A stretch of 64,000 nt of DNA from an uncultured Porphyromonas sp. (GCF_938023125.1 NZ_CALHDW010000010.1:26604-90603); one strand, 5' to 3'. Shown: positions 52,389 through 61,090, counted from the first letter of the stretch. The notes: a model not told the origin generated them from the letters alone. Translations and numbers: made by a program.

Positions 52389-52580
52389 AACACACAAGGC
52401 TCTCTTACCCTTTCACGCTGAAAGGAGAGAGTCCTGAGGTCAAGCAGGGGCAAACTCAGGGCGCAGCAAGCGCCGCGAGGACTTGACCGAACAGACCCCT
52501 ATTGTTAGCCCTCCCAAACTCAGAGTCTCCTTCGTTTTACACGAAGAGATCGCCTAGTTTGGGAGGTTTTCTTGTGTCCG
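52389..52580 (+). ncRNA. Structured RNA region after rpmH (hairpin, possible pseudoknot, terminator)
   Basis: Three strong structures follow the rpmH stop: hairpin I (52398-52433, about 15 pairs with a 3-nt bulge, CCTTTCA/TGAAAGG at the top); a module with GGTCAAG (52438-52444)/CTTGACC (52482-52488) enclosing GGCGC/GCGCC, in which AGGGG (52446-52450) can also pair with CCCCT (52496-52500) outside the stem, giving an H-type pseudoknot; and a terminator. No coding frame is present. It does not match SRP, 6S, tmRNA or RNase P motifs I know, so it is an unidentified 3' UTR or small RNA. Confidence 0.6.
52510..52575 (+). terminator. Terminator after the rpmH structured region
   Basis: CCTCCCAAACT pairs with AGTTTGGGAGG over 11 bp, with an inner CTTCG/CGAAG stem, followed by TTTTCTT. 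Confidence 0.93.
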
Positions 52581-52709
52581 AAAACTTGAGTATCCCCGCC
52601 TCTCGGCTCCGAGAGCAGCCTAACCTAAGAGAATCAATACCCCACAGCCGAATTGGGATTATTGCACTTTTATTGTACTTTTGGCAAGAGAAACAGATTT
52701 TTCAGAGAT

Positions 52710-54035
52710 ATGAGCAATACCACACCTGCGCAACATCCTCTTTCGGAGAAGGCGCCTACCCATCTTAGACCCTTTATCTTTATGGTAATACTGATGGCGC
52801 TCATCGGTTTTATCACGAGTCTTAATCAACAATTCCAAGCCCCCCTCAAAGAAACTTTTTTGGCAGAGAGCGGTGCGCTCAAGAATGCCTTTGCCACCTT
52901 TATCACCTTTTCTTTCTTCCTATCCTACCTACTGATGGGGCCCGTGAGCGCTCGTTATCTACAACGCTACGGCTATAAGAAGACCCTACTCAAGGGTATC
53001 GTGATTGTTGCTTTTTCGCTCGTTATCTTTGAGCTCTCGGCCCTCAGCTTCCAGTGGATTGGGGAGGGAGCCCTTAATCACATCGTAATAGGGAAGATCC
53101 AGCTACCTCTGGGATACTTCTTGTTCCTGATCGGCTCCTTCGTATCGGGTACGGGGCTTACCTATCTGCAATCGTCTGTTAATCCCTACGTTGTAGTCTG
53201 CAACGTGCCTCACACCACGGGGGTAACGCGTCAGAATATCGCAGGTACGGGCAATTCTCTCATGACCACCTTGGTGCCCCTCTTTGTCGGCTTGGTAATT
53301 TTTGGTGGCAAAGAGGGGAGTGAGCTGGAGGTTAGTGCCATATTCCTACCTATGGCTATCTTGATCCTTTTTGTCGGTCTACTCTATTTTGGAGTAAGGA
53401 CAACAAATTTGCCCGAATTGCCCAATACGACTGAGGCGAAAGGGGAGCATCTAGAGCACTCCGTATTCTCATTCCGTCACCTCACCCTAGGCGTTATAGG
53501 CATATTTATGTACGTTGGTTGCGAGGTGTGTGTAGGCAGCAATATTGTACTGTACGCCCAGCAGGATCTTGGTATCTCGTACGAAATGGCCGTTAAATGG
53601 GCTTCTCTCTATTGGTTCTCTATGCTGGTAGGGCGCTTCTTCTCTAGCTTCCTTTCGATGATCAAAGCCCACATACAACTAGCCGTAGGCACCTTCTGTG
53701 CAGGGCTCTTAGTCGTGCTCGCCATCCTCCTCAAAACGCCATGGCTCCTAATTGGTGTAGGCCTTTTCCACTCGCTCATGTGGGGCGCTATTTTCTCTTT
53801 GTCCCTTGAGGGGCTTGGGAAATACACGGCACGTGCTACCGGGGTACTGCTGATGGGCGTTGTCGGCGGAGCCATACTTCCGTTTACGCAAGGGCTGCTT
53901 GCCGACCTATTGCACAGCTGGACTTGGACATGGATCCTCGTTATCGCAGGCGAAGTGTACATGCTCTACTACGCTCTTTGGGGCTACAAACCCAAGCAGG
54001 TAGAGAGAGAGCCTAAAAAGGATCCTCTAGGCTAG
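52710..54035 (+). CDS. FucP-type sugar:H+ symporter (MFS, FHS family)
   Basis: A 441-aa inner-membrane transporter with 12 predicted helices. The FHS-family start region LIGFITSLNQQFQAPLKETF in helix 1 and the GSFVSGTGLTYLQSSVNPYV segment in helix 4-5 are typical of fucose/glucose-galactose permeases, and a GRFFSS motif follows in the second half. The start is taken as ATG 52710 (MSNTTPAQHPLSEK); the longer frame runs through a TACTTTTG promoter-like box at about 52675. The sugar is not identifiable; a hexose, fucose or N-acetylglucosamine are all possible. Confidence 0.92.
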   Translation: MSNTTPAQHPLSEKAPTHLRPFIFMVILMALIGFITSLNQQFQAPLKETFLAESGALKNAFATFITFSFFLSYLLMGPVSARYLQRYGYKKTLLKGIVIVAFSLVIFELSALSFQWIGEGALNHIVIGKIQLPLGYFLFLIGSFVSGTGLTYLQSSVNPYVVVCNVPHTTGVTRQNIAGTGNSLMTTLVPLFVGLVIFGGKEGSELEVSAIFLPMAILILFVGLLYFGVRTTNLPELPNTTEAKGEHLEHSVFSFRHLTLGVIGIFMYVGCEVCVGSNIVLYAQQDLGISYEMAVKWASLYWFSMLVGRFFSSFLSMIKAHIQLAVGTFCAGLLVVLAILLKTPWLLIGVGLFHSLMWGAIFSLSLEGLGKYTARATGVLLMGVVGGAILPFTQGLLADLLHSWTWTWILVIAGEVYMLYYALWGYKPKQVEREPKKDPLG

Positions 54036-54129
54036 GGCAAATCCCCTCTTCTATAGTCGTGCTTTCCGCTCAGAGAGAGAGCCTTTCGCCTTATCGAGGC
54101 AGGTGTAGCTCTATTTGCCATAGATTCCG

Positions 54130-54137
54130 TAAATTTG
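54130..54137 (+). promoter_or_regulatory. -7 box of the ECF sigma gene
   Basis: TAAATTTG ends 10 nt before ATG 54148; the -33 element is poorly spaced. A short leader is predicted. Confidence 0.5.
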
Positions 54138-54147
54138 CTCTGCAAGT

Positions 54148-54720
54148 ATGGAAAAATTACGAGAACTAGCTCCGGAAGAAAAAGATCTCATAGACGCTCT
54201 TCGTGAGCCGAGCAAGCGTCGCACCGCTTTTGCGACCCTCGTTCGGCAGTATTCACGACCTCTCTATTGGCAGATCCGGCGGATTGTCGTCAATCACTCG
54301 GTTGCCGATGAATTGGTACAAGAGACCTTTCTCAAGGCGTGGCGAGGGCTAGACACCTTTCGGGGGGAATCGAAAATCTATACTTGGCTCTACCGGATCG
54401 CTGTCTTCGAAGCTCTTAATTATATAGAGAAAGCCAAGAAGCGTAACGAAAACACGGTGGAGATAACGGAGGAGAATAGCTACCTAGTGGAGAATGTAGC
54501 AGGGGACCCCTACTTCGATGGGGACGCCGCCGAGGCTCTATTCCAGAAGGCTATAGCCACACTCCCTTCCAAGCAGAAACAAGTCTTCTTACTACGCTAT
54601 TATGAGGAGAAGAGTTACTCAGATATAGCAGAACTTACAGGCACTAGCGAGGGGGCTCTCAAGGCAAGTTATCATCACGCCGTAGCCAAGATAAAACAAT
54701 ATATTGAGGTGCACCATTAA
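54148..54720 (+). CDS. ECF-type sigma factor (SigW-like)
   Basis: A 190-aa sigma-70 family protein with region 2 (YWQIRRIVVNHSVADELVQETFLKAWRG, then YTWLYRIAVFEALNY) and region 4 (LPSKQKQVFLLRYYEEKSYSDIAELTGTSEGALKASYHHA), and no regions 1.1 or 3, as in extracytoplasmic-function sigma factors. It is followed 73 bp later by a single-pass membrane protein that fits an anti-sigma factor, and by a Spy-like periplasmic protein. An envelope-stress regulon is the likely role. A related sigma/membrane-protein pair (PG0162/PG0163) is known in P. gingivalis, but equivalence was not tested. Confidence 0.94.
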   Translation: MEKLRELAPEEKDLIDALREPSKRRTAFATLVRQYSRPLYWQIRRIVVNHSVADELVQETFLKAWRGLDTFRGESKIYTWLYRIAVFEALNYIEKAKKRNENTVEITEENSYLVENVAGDPYFDGDAAEALFQKAIATLPSKQKQVFLLRYYEEKSYSDIAELTGTSEGALKASYHHAVAKIKQYIEVHH

Positions 54721-54793
54721 ACTTTAGAGCCTAAAACCATCCTATATTGTACAAGACACTGAGATTATAAAAGGAAAGCATTTTGTCAAAGAA

Positions 54794-55198
54794 ATGAAGA
54801 CTGATGGAGATGAATTAAAGTACAGTGCAGAAGAGAGTAGGAGCCACTACACCACTCCCGATGGGTTCTTCGAGTCCTTAGAAGATCGTATCATGGCACG
54901 CATTGACGAGGAGCCAGCTCCCCTAGAAGAGCAGAGCACGCCTCCCTTAGGCAAGCGCCTTATATGGCAACGGCTGCGTCCCTATATCTATTTAGCCGCC
55001 TCTTTTGTTCTTACCATTGGCATGTTTAGAGGCTTCCGATATATCCGGTCGCAACAGCTCTCCAGCTCCGCTGTGGAGCAGGCAGCCAAGCTAGAGAAGG
55101 AAAAGGCCACTCAATACTACGAGCTACTTGCAGGCGAATACACAGAAGAATCCGGAGAAGAAAATCTTTGGATCCTCGACACAAACTATATTGACTAA
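54794..55198 (+). CDS. Probable single-pass anti-sigma-like membrane protein
   Basis: A 134-aa protein. An acidic cytoplasmic N-terminus (ESRSHYTTPDGFFESLEDRIMARI) precedes one transmembrane helix (YIYLAASFVLTIGMF, about residues 65-80) and a short Glu-rich periplasmic tail. The YxTPxGFFExLExRI motif is common to membrane proteins encoded beside ECF sigma factors in Bacteroidota. Anti-sigma activity is inferred from this arrangement; no zinc-binding ZAS motif (HxxxCxxC) is present. Confidence 0.85.
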   Translation: MKTDGDELKYSAEESRSHYTTPDGFFESLEDRIMARIDEEPAPLEEQSTPPLGKRLIWQRLRPYIYLAASFVLTIGMFRGFRYIRSQQLSSSAVEQAAKLEKEKATQYYELLAGEYTEESGEENLWILDTNYID

Positions 55199-55211
55199 CA
55201 CTCTCCCCACA

Positions 55212-55661
55212 ATGAAAGAAACCATTCTACGCATTCTCTTTATCACCTGTTTATCGCTTTTCTACGGCACTACTACTTTTGCTCAAGAACCGCCCTCGAT
55301 ACCCGAGCGTAGAGCCTTGGCCGCACGGAGAGATAAGTATGTCTGCAAAGAACTCAAGCTGACAAACGAGGAGTGTACCAAGCTCACCATTATACTCCAT
55401 CAGCTGGATGAGGAGCGCATGAATATCTGGTCCAACTTTGGGCACCTCCACATGCAACTCAAAAAGAAAGCGCAAGTATCGCAAGAGGAGATGGCTATGT
55501 ATCTAAAGATGAAAAGTGAATGCAAGATCAAAGAAGCCAAACTAATGGAGGAATACTACCTTAAGCTATCGAACATTCTCTCCCCCGAAAAACTTCTCGA
55601 ATTGGACAAGGCGCAGAAATGTTTTGGAAGAGAATTATCCCAAGAAAGACTCCCCAAATGA
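55212..55661 (+). CDS. Spy/CpxP-like periplasmic protein
   Basis: A 149-aa exported protein. Signal peptide (ILFITCLSLFYGTTTFAQ) then an all-helical region with charged coiled-coil character (LTNEECTKLTIILHQLDEERMNIW, then YLKLSNILSPEKLLELDKAQ) that resembles the LTxxQ repeats of Spy and CpxP chaperones. Start ATG 55212 is 14 bp after the anti-sigma-like gene. It is the third gene of the sigma operon and is plausibly an envelope-stress sensor or chaperone. Confidence 0.85.
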   Translation: MKETILRILFITCLSLFYGTTTFAQEPPSIPERRALAARRDKYVCKELKLTNEECTKLTIILHQLDEERMNIWSNFGHLHMQLKKKAQVSQEEMAMYLKMKSECKIKEAKLMEEYYLKLSNILSPEKLLELDKAQKCFGRELSQERLPK

Positions 55662-55672
55662 TTGTTTTGCCG

Positions 55673-55680
55673 TACCTTTG
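55673..55680 (+). promoter_or_regulatory. Candidate -7 box of slyD
   Basis: TACCTTTG, about 45 nt before the slyD start. Confidence 0.5.
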
Positions 55681-55725
55681 AAGACGATATAAACAAGGAT
55701 AACAATTCAAACTATAATAAAACCA

Positions 55726-56307
55726 ATGAGCATAACAAAAGATTACTTTGTATCGTGCAGCTACGACCTCTATGCAGGTCCCAACGAAGTGCGAGACTTT
55801 ATAGAACAAGCAACTCCCGAAAGCCCCATGCAGTACCTACACGGTATTGGCATGATGCTCCCTGCTTTTGAGCAAAAACTAGAAGGGCTCAAAGAAGGGG
55901 ACTCTTTCGACTTCGAACTTACACCCGAAAACGGATATGGGGAGCGTTTCTCCGATCGAGTACTCCCTCTAGACTACAAAATCTTCTGCGACGAAGATGG
56001 CAAGTTCGACGAAGAGCATGTATTCGTAGGGGCTCGCGTACCCATGCAAACCGCTGATGGGCAACGCATCGAAGGCCAGGTGATCGACATGAACAGCGAA
56101 AAAGTAACCTTGGACTTCAACCATCCTCTTGCCGGTATGTATCTCCACTTCTCGGGTAAGATCCTTGAGGCTCATGAGGCTACTGAAGACGAACGCGCCG
56201 AGATTGAGGCTCTTCTGCATCCCCATGGAGGTGGTTGCGGCTGCGGTTGCCACGACGAAGATGGTGAGGGCGGGTGCGAAGGTGGTTGCTGTGGAGGATG
56301 CCACTAA
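55726..56307 (+). CDS. slyD: FKBP-type peptidyl-prolyl isomerase SlyD
   Basis: A 193-aa cytoplasmic prolyl isomerase and chaperone. FKBP strands with GIGMMLPAFEQKLEGLKEGD and the IF domain insert (residues about 70-125) are seen. The C-terminus has a His/Cys/Gly-rich metal-binding tail (GGGCGCGCHDEDGEGGCEGG, then CCGGCH), suited to binding nickel or zinc. It is a separate unit ending in a strong terminator. Confidence 0.94.
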   Translation: MSITKDYFVSCSYDLYAGPNEVRDFIEQATPESPMQYLHGIGMMLPAFEQKLEGLKEGDSFDFELTPENGYGERFSDRVLPLDYKIFCDEDGKFDEEHVFVGARVPMQTADGQRIEGQVIDMNSEKVTLDFNHPLAGMYLHFSGKILEAHEATEDERAEIEALLHPHGGGCGCGCHDEDGEGGCEGGCCGGCH

Positions 56308-56339
56308 TCTGCCTTTATCCCTAAAGTAAATCCCTATAG

Positions 56340-56385
56340 CTCCCCTCTCCGCTTCTCGAGAAGTGGTAGAGGGGAGTTTTATTTT
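56340..56385 (+). terminator. Terminator of slyD
   Basis: CTCCCCTCT pairs with AGAGGGGAG, with an inner CTTCTCGAGAAG palindrome, followed by TTTTATTTTA. Confidence 0.92.
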
Positions 56386-56395
56386 ATACCCACAT

Positions 56396-57466
56396 ATGAA
56401 TACATTTGGCCAGCATCTTCGCTTGACAACCTTTGGTGAGTCGCACGGAAAAGCTATCGGCGGGGTACTAGATGGAATGCCTGCCGGGATTCGCATTGAC
56501 CTCGTAGAGGTGCAGAATTTCCTAGATCACCGCAGACCGGGCACTAGCCTGAGCGTTACCCAACGCCGGGAGGCTGATAGGCTTGAGGTCCTCTCCGGAC
56601 TTCTCCCCGATGGCACTACCACGGGAGCTCCCATAGGCTTTATCATAGCTAATCAAGATGCTCGCAGTGGAGATTATAGGGCTTTGGAGCACCTGTATCG
56701 CCCCTCTCATGCCGATTTCACCTACCACAAAAAGTACGGAATACCTCCGCAGCCCGGAGGAGGACGATCCTCGGCACGCGAGACGGCTGTGCGCTGCGCT
56801 GCAGGAGCTATGGCCTTGCAATTATTACAACCCTTAGGGATAAAAATCTATCCCTATATCAGGGGTATTGGAGAAGTACAGCTCCCCACAGAGGCTCTTA
56901 CAGATCTTGATTTAGATAAGATATACCACTCTTCGGTGCGCTGCCCCCACCCTACTTGGGCGGAAAGACTAGAGCGCAACCTTACCGAAGTGCGCCGGCA
57001 AGGCGATAGCGTAGGCGGGCTTGTAGAGTGCCTAGTGCAGGGTGTCCCCGTCGGGTGGGGTAGCCCCCTCTATGATAAACTCTCGGCGCGATTGGCTTTT
57101 GCCATGCTCTCCATCAATGCTGTAAAGGGCTTTGAGATAGGGGATGGATTCGCCCTTGCACGTTGCTTGGGTAGTCACGTAAACGATATTATGGAGCGCA
57201 CCGAATGCGGTACTATAGCCTTTCGTACCAACCACTCGGGGGGCATACAAGGAGGAATCTCTACGGGAGCCGACATCCGCTTCTCCGTAGCCTTCAAACC
57301 CACCCCCACCATTGCACTGGAGCAAGAGACGCTCAACCTAGAGGGAGAGGCTGTGCGCTTTGCAGGCACCGGACGGCACGACCCCTGCGTAGCTCTACGC
57401 GGTGTAAGTGTAGTACACGCCATGACGGCTCTTGTCTTGGCCGACGCCTACCTAGCCTCCCAATAA
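56396..57466 (+). CDS. aroC: Chorismate synthase
   Basis: Converts 5-enolpyruvylshikimate 3-phosphate to chorismate with reduced FMN, the last common step of aromatic synthesis. About 356 aa. Signatures are TFGESHGKAIGGVLDGMPAG at the start, GGGRSSARETAVRCAAGA in the middle and RFAGTGRHDPCVALR near the C-terminus. ATG 56396 is directly downstream of the slyD terminator; an upstream in-frame GTG lies within that terminator hairpin and is rejected. No other aro gene is adjacent. Confidence 0.96.
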   Translation: MNTFGQHLRLTTFGESHGKAIGGVLDGMPAGIRIDLVEVQNFLDHRRPGTSLSVTQRREADRLEVLSGLLPDGTTTGAPIGFIIANQDARSGDYRALEHLYRPSHADFTYHKKYGIPPQPGGGRSSARETAVRCAAGAMALQLLQPLGIKIYPYIRGIGEVQLPTEALTDLDLDKIYHSSVRCPHPTWAERLERNLTEVRRQGDSVGGLVECLVQGVPVGWGSPLYDKLSARLAFAMLSINAVKGFEIGDGFALARCLGSHVNDIMERTECGTIAFRTNHSGGIQGGISTGADIRFSVAFKPTPTIALEQETLNLEGEAVRFAGTGRHDPCVALRGVSVVHAMTALVLADAYLASQ

Positions 57467-57606
57467 CCCAAACTAAGGCTCCCTATCCATCAAGCATCGT
57501 CCTTTTCCCCTTCTACAACCCCTTGTATCTAGTCATCCCTTAAAAAGACTATCTAAACGAGTTCAACTGCGTCAATGGGGAAGATTTATAGGGACTAGGG
57601 GCAGAA

Positions 57607-57643
57607 CAAAAAAAGGCTGGGGGGAAACCCTCAGCCTTTTTTG
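57607..57643. terminator. Bidirectional terminator between aroC and rpoD
   Basis: AAAAAAGGCTGggg...ccctCAGCCTTTTTT, T-rich on both strands, serving the convergent aroC and rpoD genes. Confidence 0.92.
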
Positions 57644-57665
57644 TATTCGGAGTAATTGGTAGCGC

Positions 57666-58529
57666 TTAGCAGAGAAAACTCTTGAGCTGATCGCACTTGT
57701 TCCCTGCACGCAACTTACGAATTGCCTTTTCCTTAATCTGGCGAACTCTCTCGCGAGTGAGTCCGAACTTATCGCCAATCTCTTCGAGCGTCATCTCCGG
57801 ATTGGGTCCAATCCCGAAGAAGAGCTTTATAATCTCAGCCTCACGCTCAGAAAGAGTAGAGAGCACTCGGTCAATCTCTGTGTTGAGCGAGTCGCGCATC
57901 AGAGAGCGGTCCGTGCTAGGAGCATCTTCGTTTACGAGTACATCCAGGAGACTATTGTCCTCGCCATCCACAAAGGGCGCATCTATAGAGACGTGCTTGC
58001 TGAACGACTTGAGCGTAACAGCCACCTTCTCTTCGCTTTGATCAAGGATAATGGCAAGCTCCGCAATAGAGGGACGTCGCTCGTTTTCTTGCTCAAACTG
58101 CTCGATAGCTTTCTTGATCTTAGCCTGAGCACCTACCTGATTGAGAGGAAGACGTACAATACGAGACTGCTCGGCCAATGCCTGCAAGATGGATTGGCGG
58201 ATCCACCACACAGCATAAGAGATGAACTTAAAACCGCGTGTTTCGTCGAACTTCTCGGCAGCCTTGATAAGGCCTAAGTTACCTTCGTCTATGAGGTCGG
58301 GGAGGCTCAGACCTTGGTTCTGATACTGCTTAGCTACCGACACTACAAATCGCAAATTGGCACGTGTGAGTTTGTCTTGTGCACGGCGATTGCCTCGGCG
58401 AATCTCCTGTGCAAGGCGCACCTCTTCATCCACATCAATAAGCTCTTCTCTACCAATCTCTTGCAAATATTTATCGAGAGACGCGCTCTCACGATTGGTA
58501 ATGGACTTAGTAATCTTTAGTTGTCTCAT
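57666..58529 (-). CDS. rpoD: Primary RNA polymerase sigma factor (short RpoD/SigA)
   Basis: A 287-aa group 1 sigma factor. It has region 1.2 (SLDKYLQEIGREELIDVDEEVRLAQ), region 2 with GFKFISYAVWWIRQSI, region 3 and region 4.2 (GLTRERVRQIKEKAIRKLRAG). It lacks region 1.1 and the long non-conserved insert of proteobacterial RpoD, which is normal for Bacteroidota and agrees with the TTTG/TAnnTTTG promoters seen across the window. Downstream of degP by 267 bp. Confidence 0.96.
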   Translation of the reverse strand: MRQLKITKSITNRESASLDKYLQEIGREELIDVDEEVRLAQEIRRGNRRAQDKLTRANLRFVVSVAKQYQNQGLSLPDLIDEGNLGLIKAAEKFDETRGFKFISYAVWWIRQSILQALAEQSRIVRLPLNQVGAQAKIKKAIEQFEQENERRPSIAELAIILDQSEEKVAVTLKSFSKHVSIDAPFVDGEDNSLLDVLVNEDAPSTDRSLMRDSLNTEIDRVLSTLSEREAEIIKLFFGIGPNPEMTLEEIGDKFGLTRERVRQIKEKAIRKLRAGNKCDQLKSFLC

Positions 58530-58796
58530 ATATAATACATTCTTCTATTCTCTCTACGCTTCTCACCATCCATTGCTCGGAGAGATGAGGTTAGCGAAAG
58601 AAGACAAGCCTTGTGGTAGTTACTATCCCATACAGAGGCATACTGCTTCTTTGGAGAGCTACTACCACAAGTCTTGCTCTTGATTGTTCTCTGCGAGGGG
58701 GCCATCGGGAAGCTATTCTCCAGATAGCTTTGGCGCTGCCCCCTTGCCATTGCGGTACCTATCCGCCCCTTTTAGAGGGCAAGAGCTGAGGCCCTT
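58530..58796. other. degP-rpoD intergenic region with long inverted repeat
   Basis: The region contains a 16-nt inverted repeat with one mismatch (58605-58620 and 58661-58676; CTTGTGGTAGT is the shared core) around a 40-nt loop. On the minus strand it is followed by TCTTCTTTC, so it could terminate degP or structure the rpoD leader. No gene seen. Confidence 0.7.
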
Positions 58797-60284
58797 TTAC
58801 GATAGGTCTATAACATAATACTTTGTACGCCCATTGGGATAGAATCCCTTCAAGAGTAAGCTACCATCGCCTCTGCGAGATTGCTGCACTTGAGTGATGG
58901 CTCTACGAGCCTCCTCTACGGAGCGTACCGGGTTATTGTTGACAGAAAGGATGATAAACCCTTCTTTGATGCCTGCATCTTTGAATTTGCCATCACCCAC
59001 TTTGGCAACGGCTACACCATAAGAAACGCCATACGAACGCTTTTGTTCATTGGTTAGAGCCTTTAGCTGAGCACCCAACATTACCTTGGGATCGTTGTGG
59101 ATGATCTGCTCCCCACCCTCTTCGTTTTTGAGGGTTACCTTTAGTGTTTTGGTGCTACCCTTGCGATCGATGGTTACTTCCACCTTATCACCGGGGCGGC
59201 GAATGCTGATGAGGTCTTGGAGCTGAGCCATGTTCTTAACGGGCTTACCATCTACAGCGGTAATTACGTCATGCTCTTCCATCCCTGCGGAGAAAGCTCC
59301 ACTGCGCTCTGCAAAGGTGGTTACAACTACACCTTCGTTTACCTTGAGCCCTAGCTTTTCTTTGATTTCACTCGTAACGTCAGTGCCACCGATCCCGAGC
59401 ACCGCACGCTGTACAGTACCAAACTTTTTGATGTCGGCCACTACCTTGGCTGCGCTATTGATGGGGACGGCAAACGAGTAACCTGCATAGTTGCCCGTTT
59501 GAGAGTAAATCATCGTATTGATGCCCACCAATTCGCCGGCTGCGTTTACGAGAGCACCTCCACTATTACCGGGATTTACGGCTGCATCAGTCTGAATAAA
59601 GCCTCCGATCTTGTTTCCGCCCTCCGAAGCTGTGGAGCGAGCCTTGGCACTTACAATACCGGCTGTAACGGTACTAGTCAAATTAAAGGGGTTGCCTACG
59701 GCCAAAACCCACTCGCCCACTTTGAGCGCATCGCTGTTACCAAAAGGAATGGTAGGAAGATCTTCTGCGTCCACCTTGATCAGGGCGATATCGCTAGCCG
59801 GGTCACTACCTATAAGTTTGGCACTGAGGGTACGATTATCGTTGAGGGTAACGGAGATCTTATTGGCATTATCAATAACGTGATTATTGGTAATGATGTA
59901 CCCATCGGTACTGATAATTACGCCGGAACCATAGCCTACAACGGGACGCGAGCTTGGGCGATCGAAGCTACCACCGCCCCCTCCGAAGAAAAACTCGAAA
60001 GGATCCACATAGCTCTGATCCATCTGCTGCTCTCCCTCTACTTTGATGTGTACTACAGAATGCACCGAAGCCTCTGCTGCCGGCACAAGATCGGGTGCAT
60101 TGCCTACACTACGGCTCATATCGAAGCCCATAGCGGCATTCCGGAAAGCCCCTCCATCGATCTCCGTCGAAGCCATTCGACGCGCCGAGCGGTGCTCCAT
60201 TAGAGAGTAAACACCGGCGGATACAGACGCACTCAAGAGAGCAACGCCCATAGCCCCTAAAATGATTTTCTGAATTCGTTTCAT
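58797..60284 (-). CDS. degP: Periplasmic serine protease/chaperone DegP (HtrA)
   Basis: A 495-aa protein. The N-terminal helix KIILGAMGVALLSASVSAGVY exports or anchors it; the trypsin-like domain has the triad His135 (ITNNHVIDNA), Asp165 (DPASDIALIKV) and Ser241 (NPGNSGGALV), followed by two PDZ domains (about residues 320-400 and 410-490). A glycine-rich LA-loop (FFFGGGGGSFD) is seen at 98-107. ATG 60284 is chosen because a promoter -7 box lies immediately upstream; the longer open frame would start inside that upstream region. Protects the envelope from misfolded proteins. Confidence 0.95.
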   Translation of the reverse strand: MKRIQKIILGAMGVALLSASVSAGVYSLMEHRSARRMASTEIDGGAFRNAAMGFDMSRSVGNAPDLVPAAEASVHSVVHIKVEGEQQMDQSYVDPFEFFFGGGGGSFDRPSSRPVVGYGSGVIISTDGYIITNNHVIDNANKISVTLNDNRTLSAKLIGSDPASDIALIKVDAEDLPTIPFGNSDALKVGEWVLAVGNPFNLTSTVTAGIVSAKARSTASEGGNKIGGFIQTDAAVNPGNSGGALVNAAGELVGINTMIYSQTGNYAGYSFAVPINSAAKVVADIKKFGTVQRAVLGIGGTDVTSEIKEKLGLKVNEGVVVTTFAERSGAFSAGMEEHDVITAVDGKPVKNMAQLQDLISIRRPGDKVEVTIDRKGSTKTLKVTLKNEEGGEQIIHNDPKVMLGAQLKALTNEQKRSYGVSYGVAVAKVGDGKFKDAGIKEGFIILSVNNNPVRSVEEARRAITQVQQSRRGDGSLLLKGFYPNGRTKYYVIDLS

Positions 60285-60289
60285 AGATC

Positions 60290-60320
60290 CAAATATATTA
60301 TCTACAAGTTCTCTATCAAC
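60290..60320 (-). promoter_or_regulatory. Promoter of degP
   Basis: Minus strand GTTG, 19 bp, TATATTTG (60297-60290), ending 5 nt before ATG 60284. A leaderless mRNA is predicted. Confidence 0.65.
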
Positions 60321-60649
60321 TTTGGAGTGCATTCTCTCCCTTCTTGACGAGACTGCCTCCAACATAGAGACGATTTTGTGCGACAATTGTTGCTTAGACC
60401 TTTTGTCATTATACCTATTGGAGCTTTCACTCTCGCCCTTGAGAACGGAGCTACCCCAATCCTTATAACGACCGAAGAAAGACTTTTCGTATACCCATTC
60501 TGCTATAAGACAACGACAAAAAGAACCAGAGATTGCTCTTCCACGCCCTCCAATCCTTCTCTACAAAGAGACTCCTCGCATCAGCCATTCCCTCCACGAG
60601 AGGTGGGAAAAGACTGAAAGGAGGAGTATATAAATCTATTTATTTGAAA

Positions 60650-60673
60650 GGAGAATCTCCCGAAGGGATCTCC
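60650..60673 (-). terminator. Weak terminator-like hairpin after rpmE2
   Basis: GGAGA/TCTCC with an inner CCC-TTC-GGG stem and a short TTTC tail on the minus strand. Confidence 0.4.
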
Positions 60674-60684
60674 CTCAAAAGGTA

Positions 60685-60939
60685 TTATTTCTTCTTACGA
60701 TTGCCGTAGCGGTTCATAAACTTGTCTACGCGACCGGCGGTATCGACAAGCTTAGCCTTACCGGTAAAGAAAGGATGCGAAGTGTTTGAAATTTCGACCT
60801 TTACGAGAGGATACTCTACGCCATCGATTTCAATCGTTTCCTTAGCTTGGATGGTAGACTTGGTGATAAACACCTCTTCGTTAGACATGTCTTTGAATAC
60901 TACGGGACGGTAGCTTTCGGGATGAAGACCTTTTTTCAT
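60685..60939 (-). CDS. rpmE2: Ribosomal protein L31 type B
   Basis: An 84-aa basic protein, MKKGLHPESYRPVVFKDMSN at the start, with the L31 signature VEISNTSHPFFTGKAK. It lacks the CxxC zinc ligands of type A L31, so it is the zinc-independent type B form (as is common in Bacteroidota). Strong promoter upstream. Confidence 0.96.
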   Translation of the reverse strand: MKKGLHPESYRPVVFKDMSNEEVFITKSTIQAKETIEIDGVEYPLVKVEISNTSHPFFTGKAKLVDTAGRVDKFMNRYGNRKKK

Positions 60940-61090
60940 TGCTCTTATTATCTTTTACTTATTTCATTGTTGCGGGGCTTCACCTGCCCATCGTCTGCCG
61001 GTTTCGCCTCCCAATCCCATCGTAAGGATGGCAAGGGGTTGCCTCAGCAAGATGGGAGAGCTAGGTGTATAGCTATCCGCATATCGGGTA

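Larger units (their letters stand above)
60285..60684. other. Intergenic region between rpmE2 and degP
   Basis: No credible gene. It holds the degP promoter at its left end and a weak hairpin after rpmE2 (60650-60673) at its right end. Confidence 0.55.

Noticed and set aside
52389..52580. SRP RNA, 6S RNA, tmRNA or RNase P RNA
   Set aside because: The expected conserved sequences (for example GGAAGGAAGCAGC of SRP, or the RNase P GAGGAAAGTCC core) are absent.
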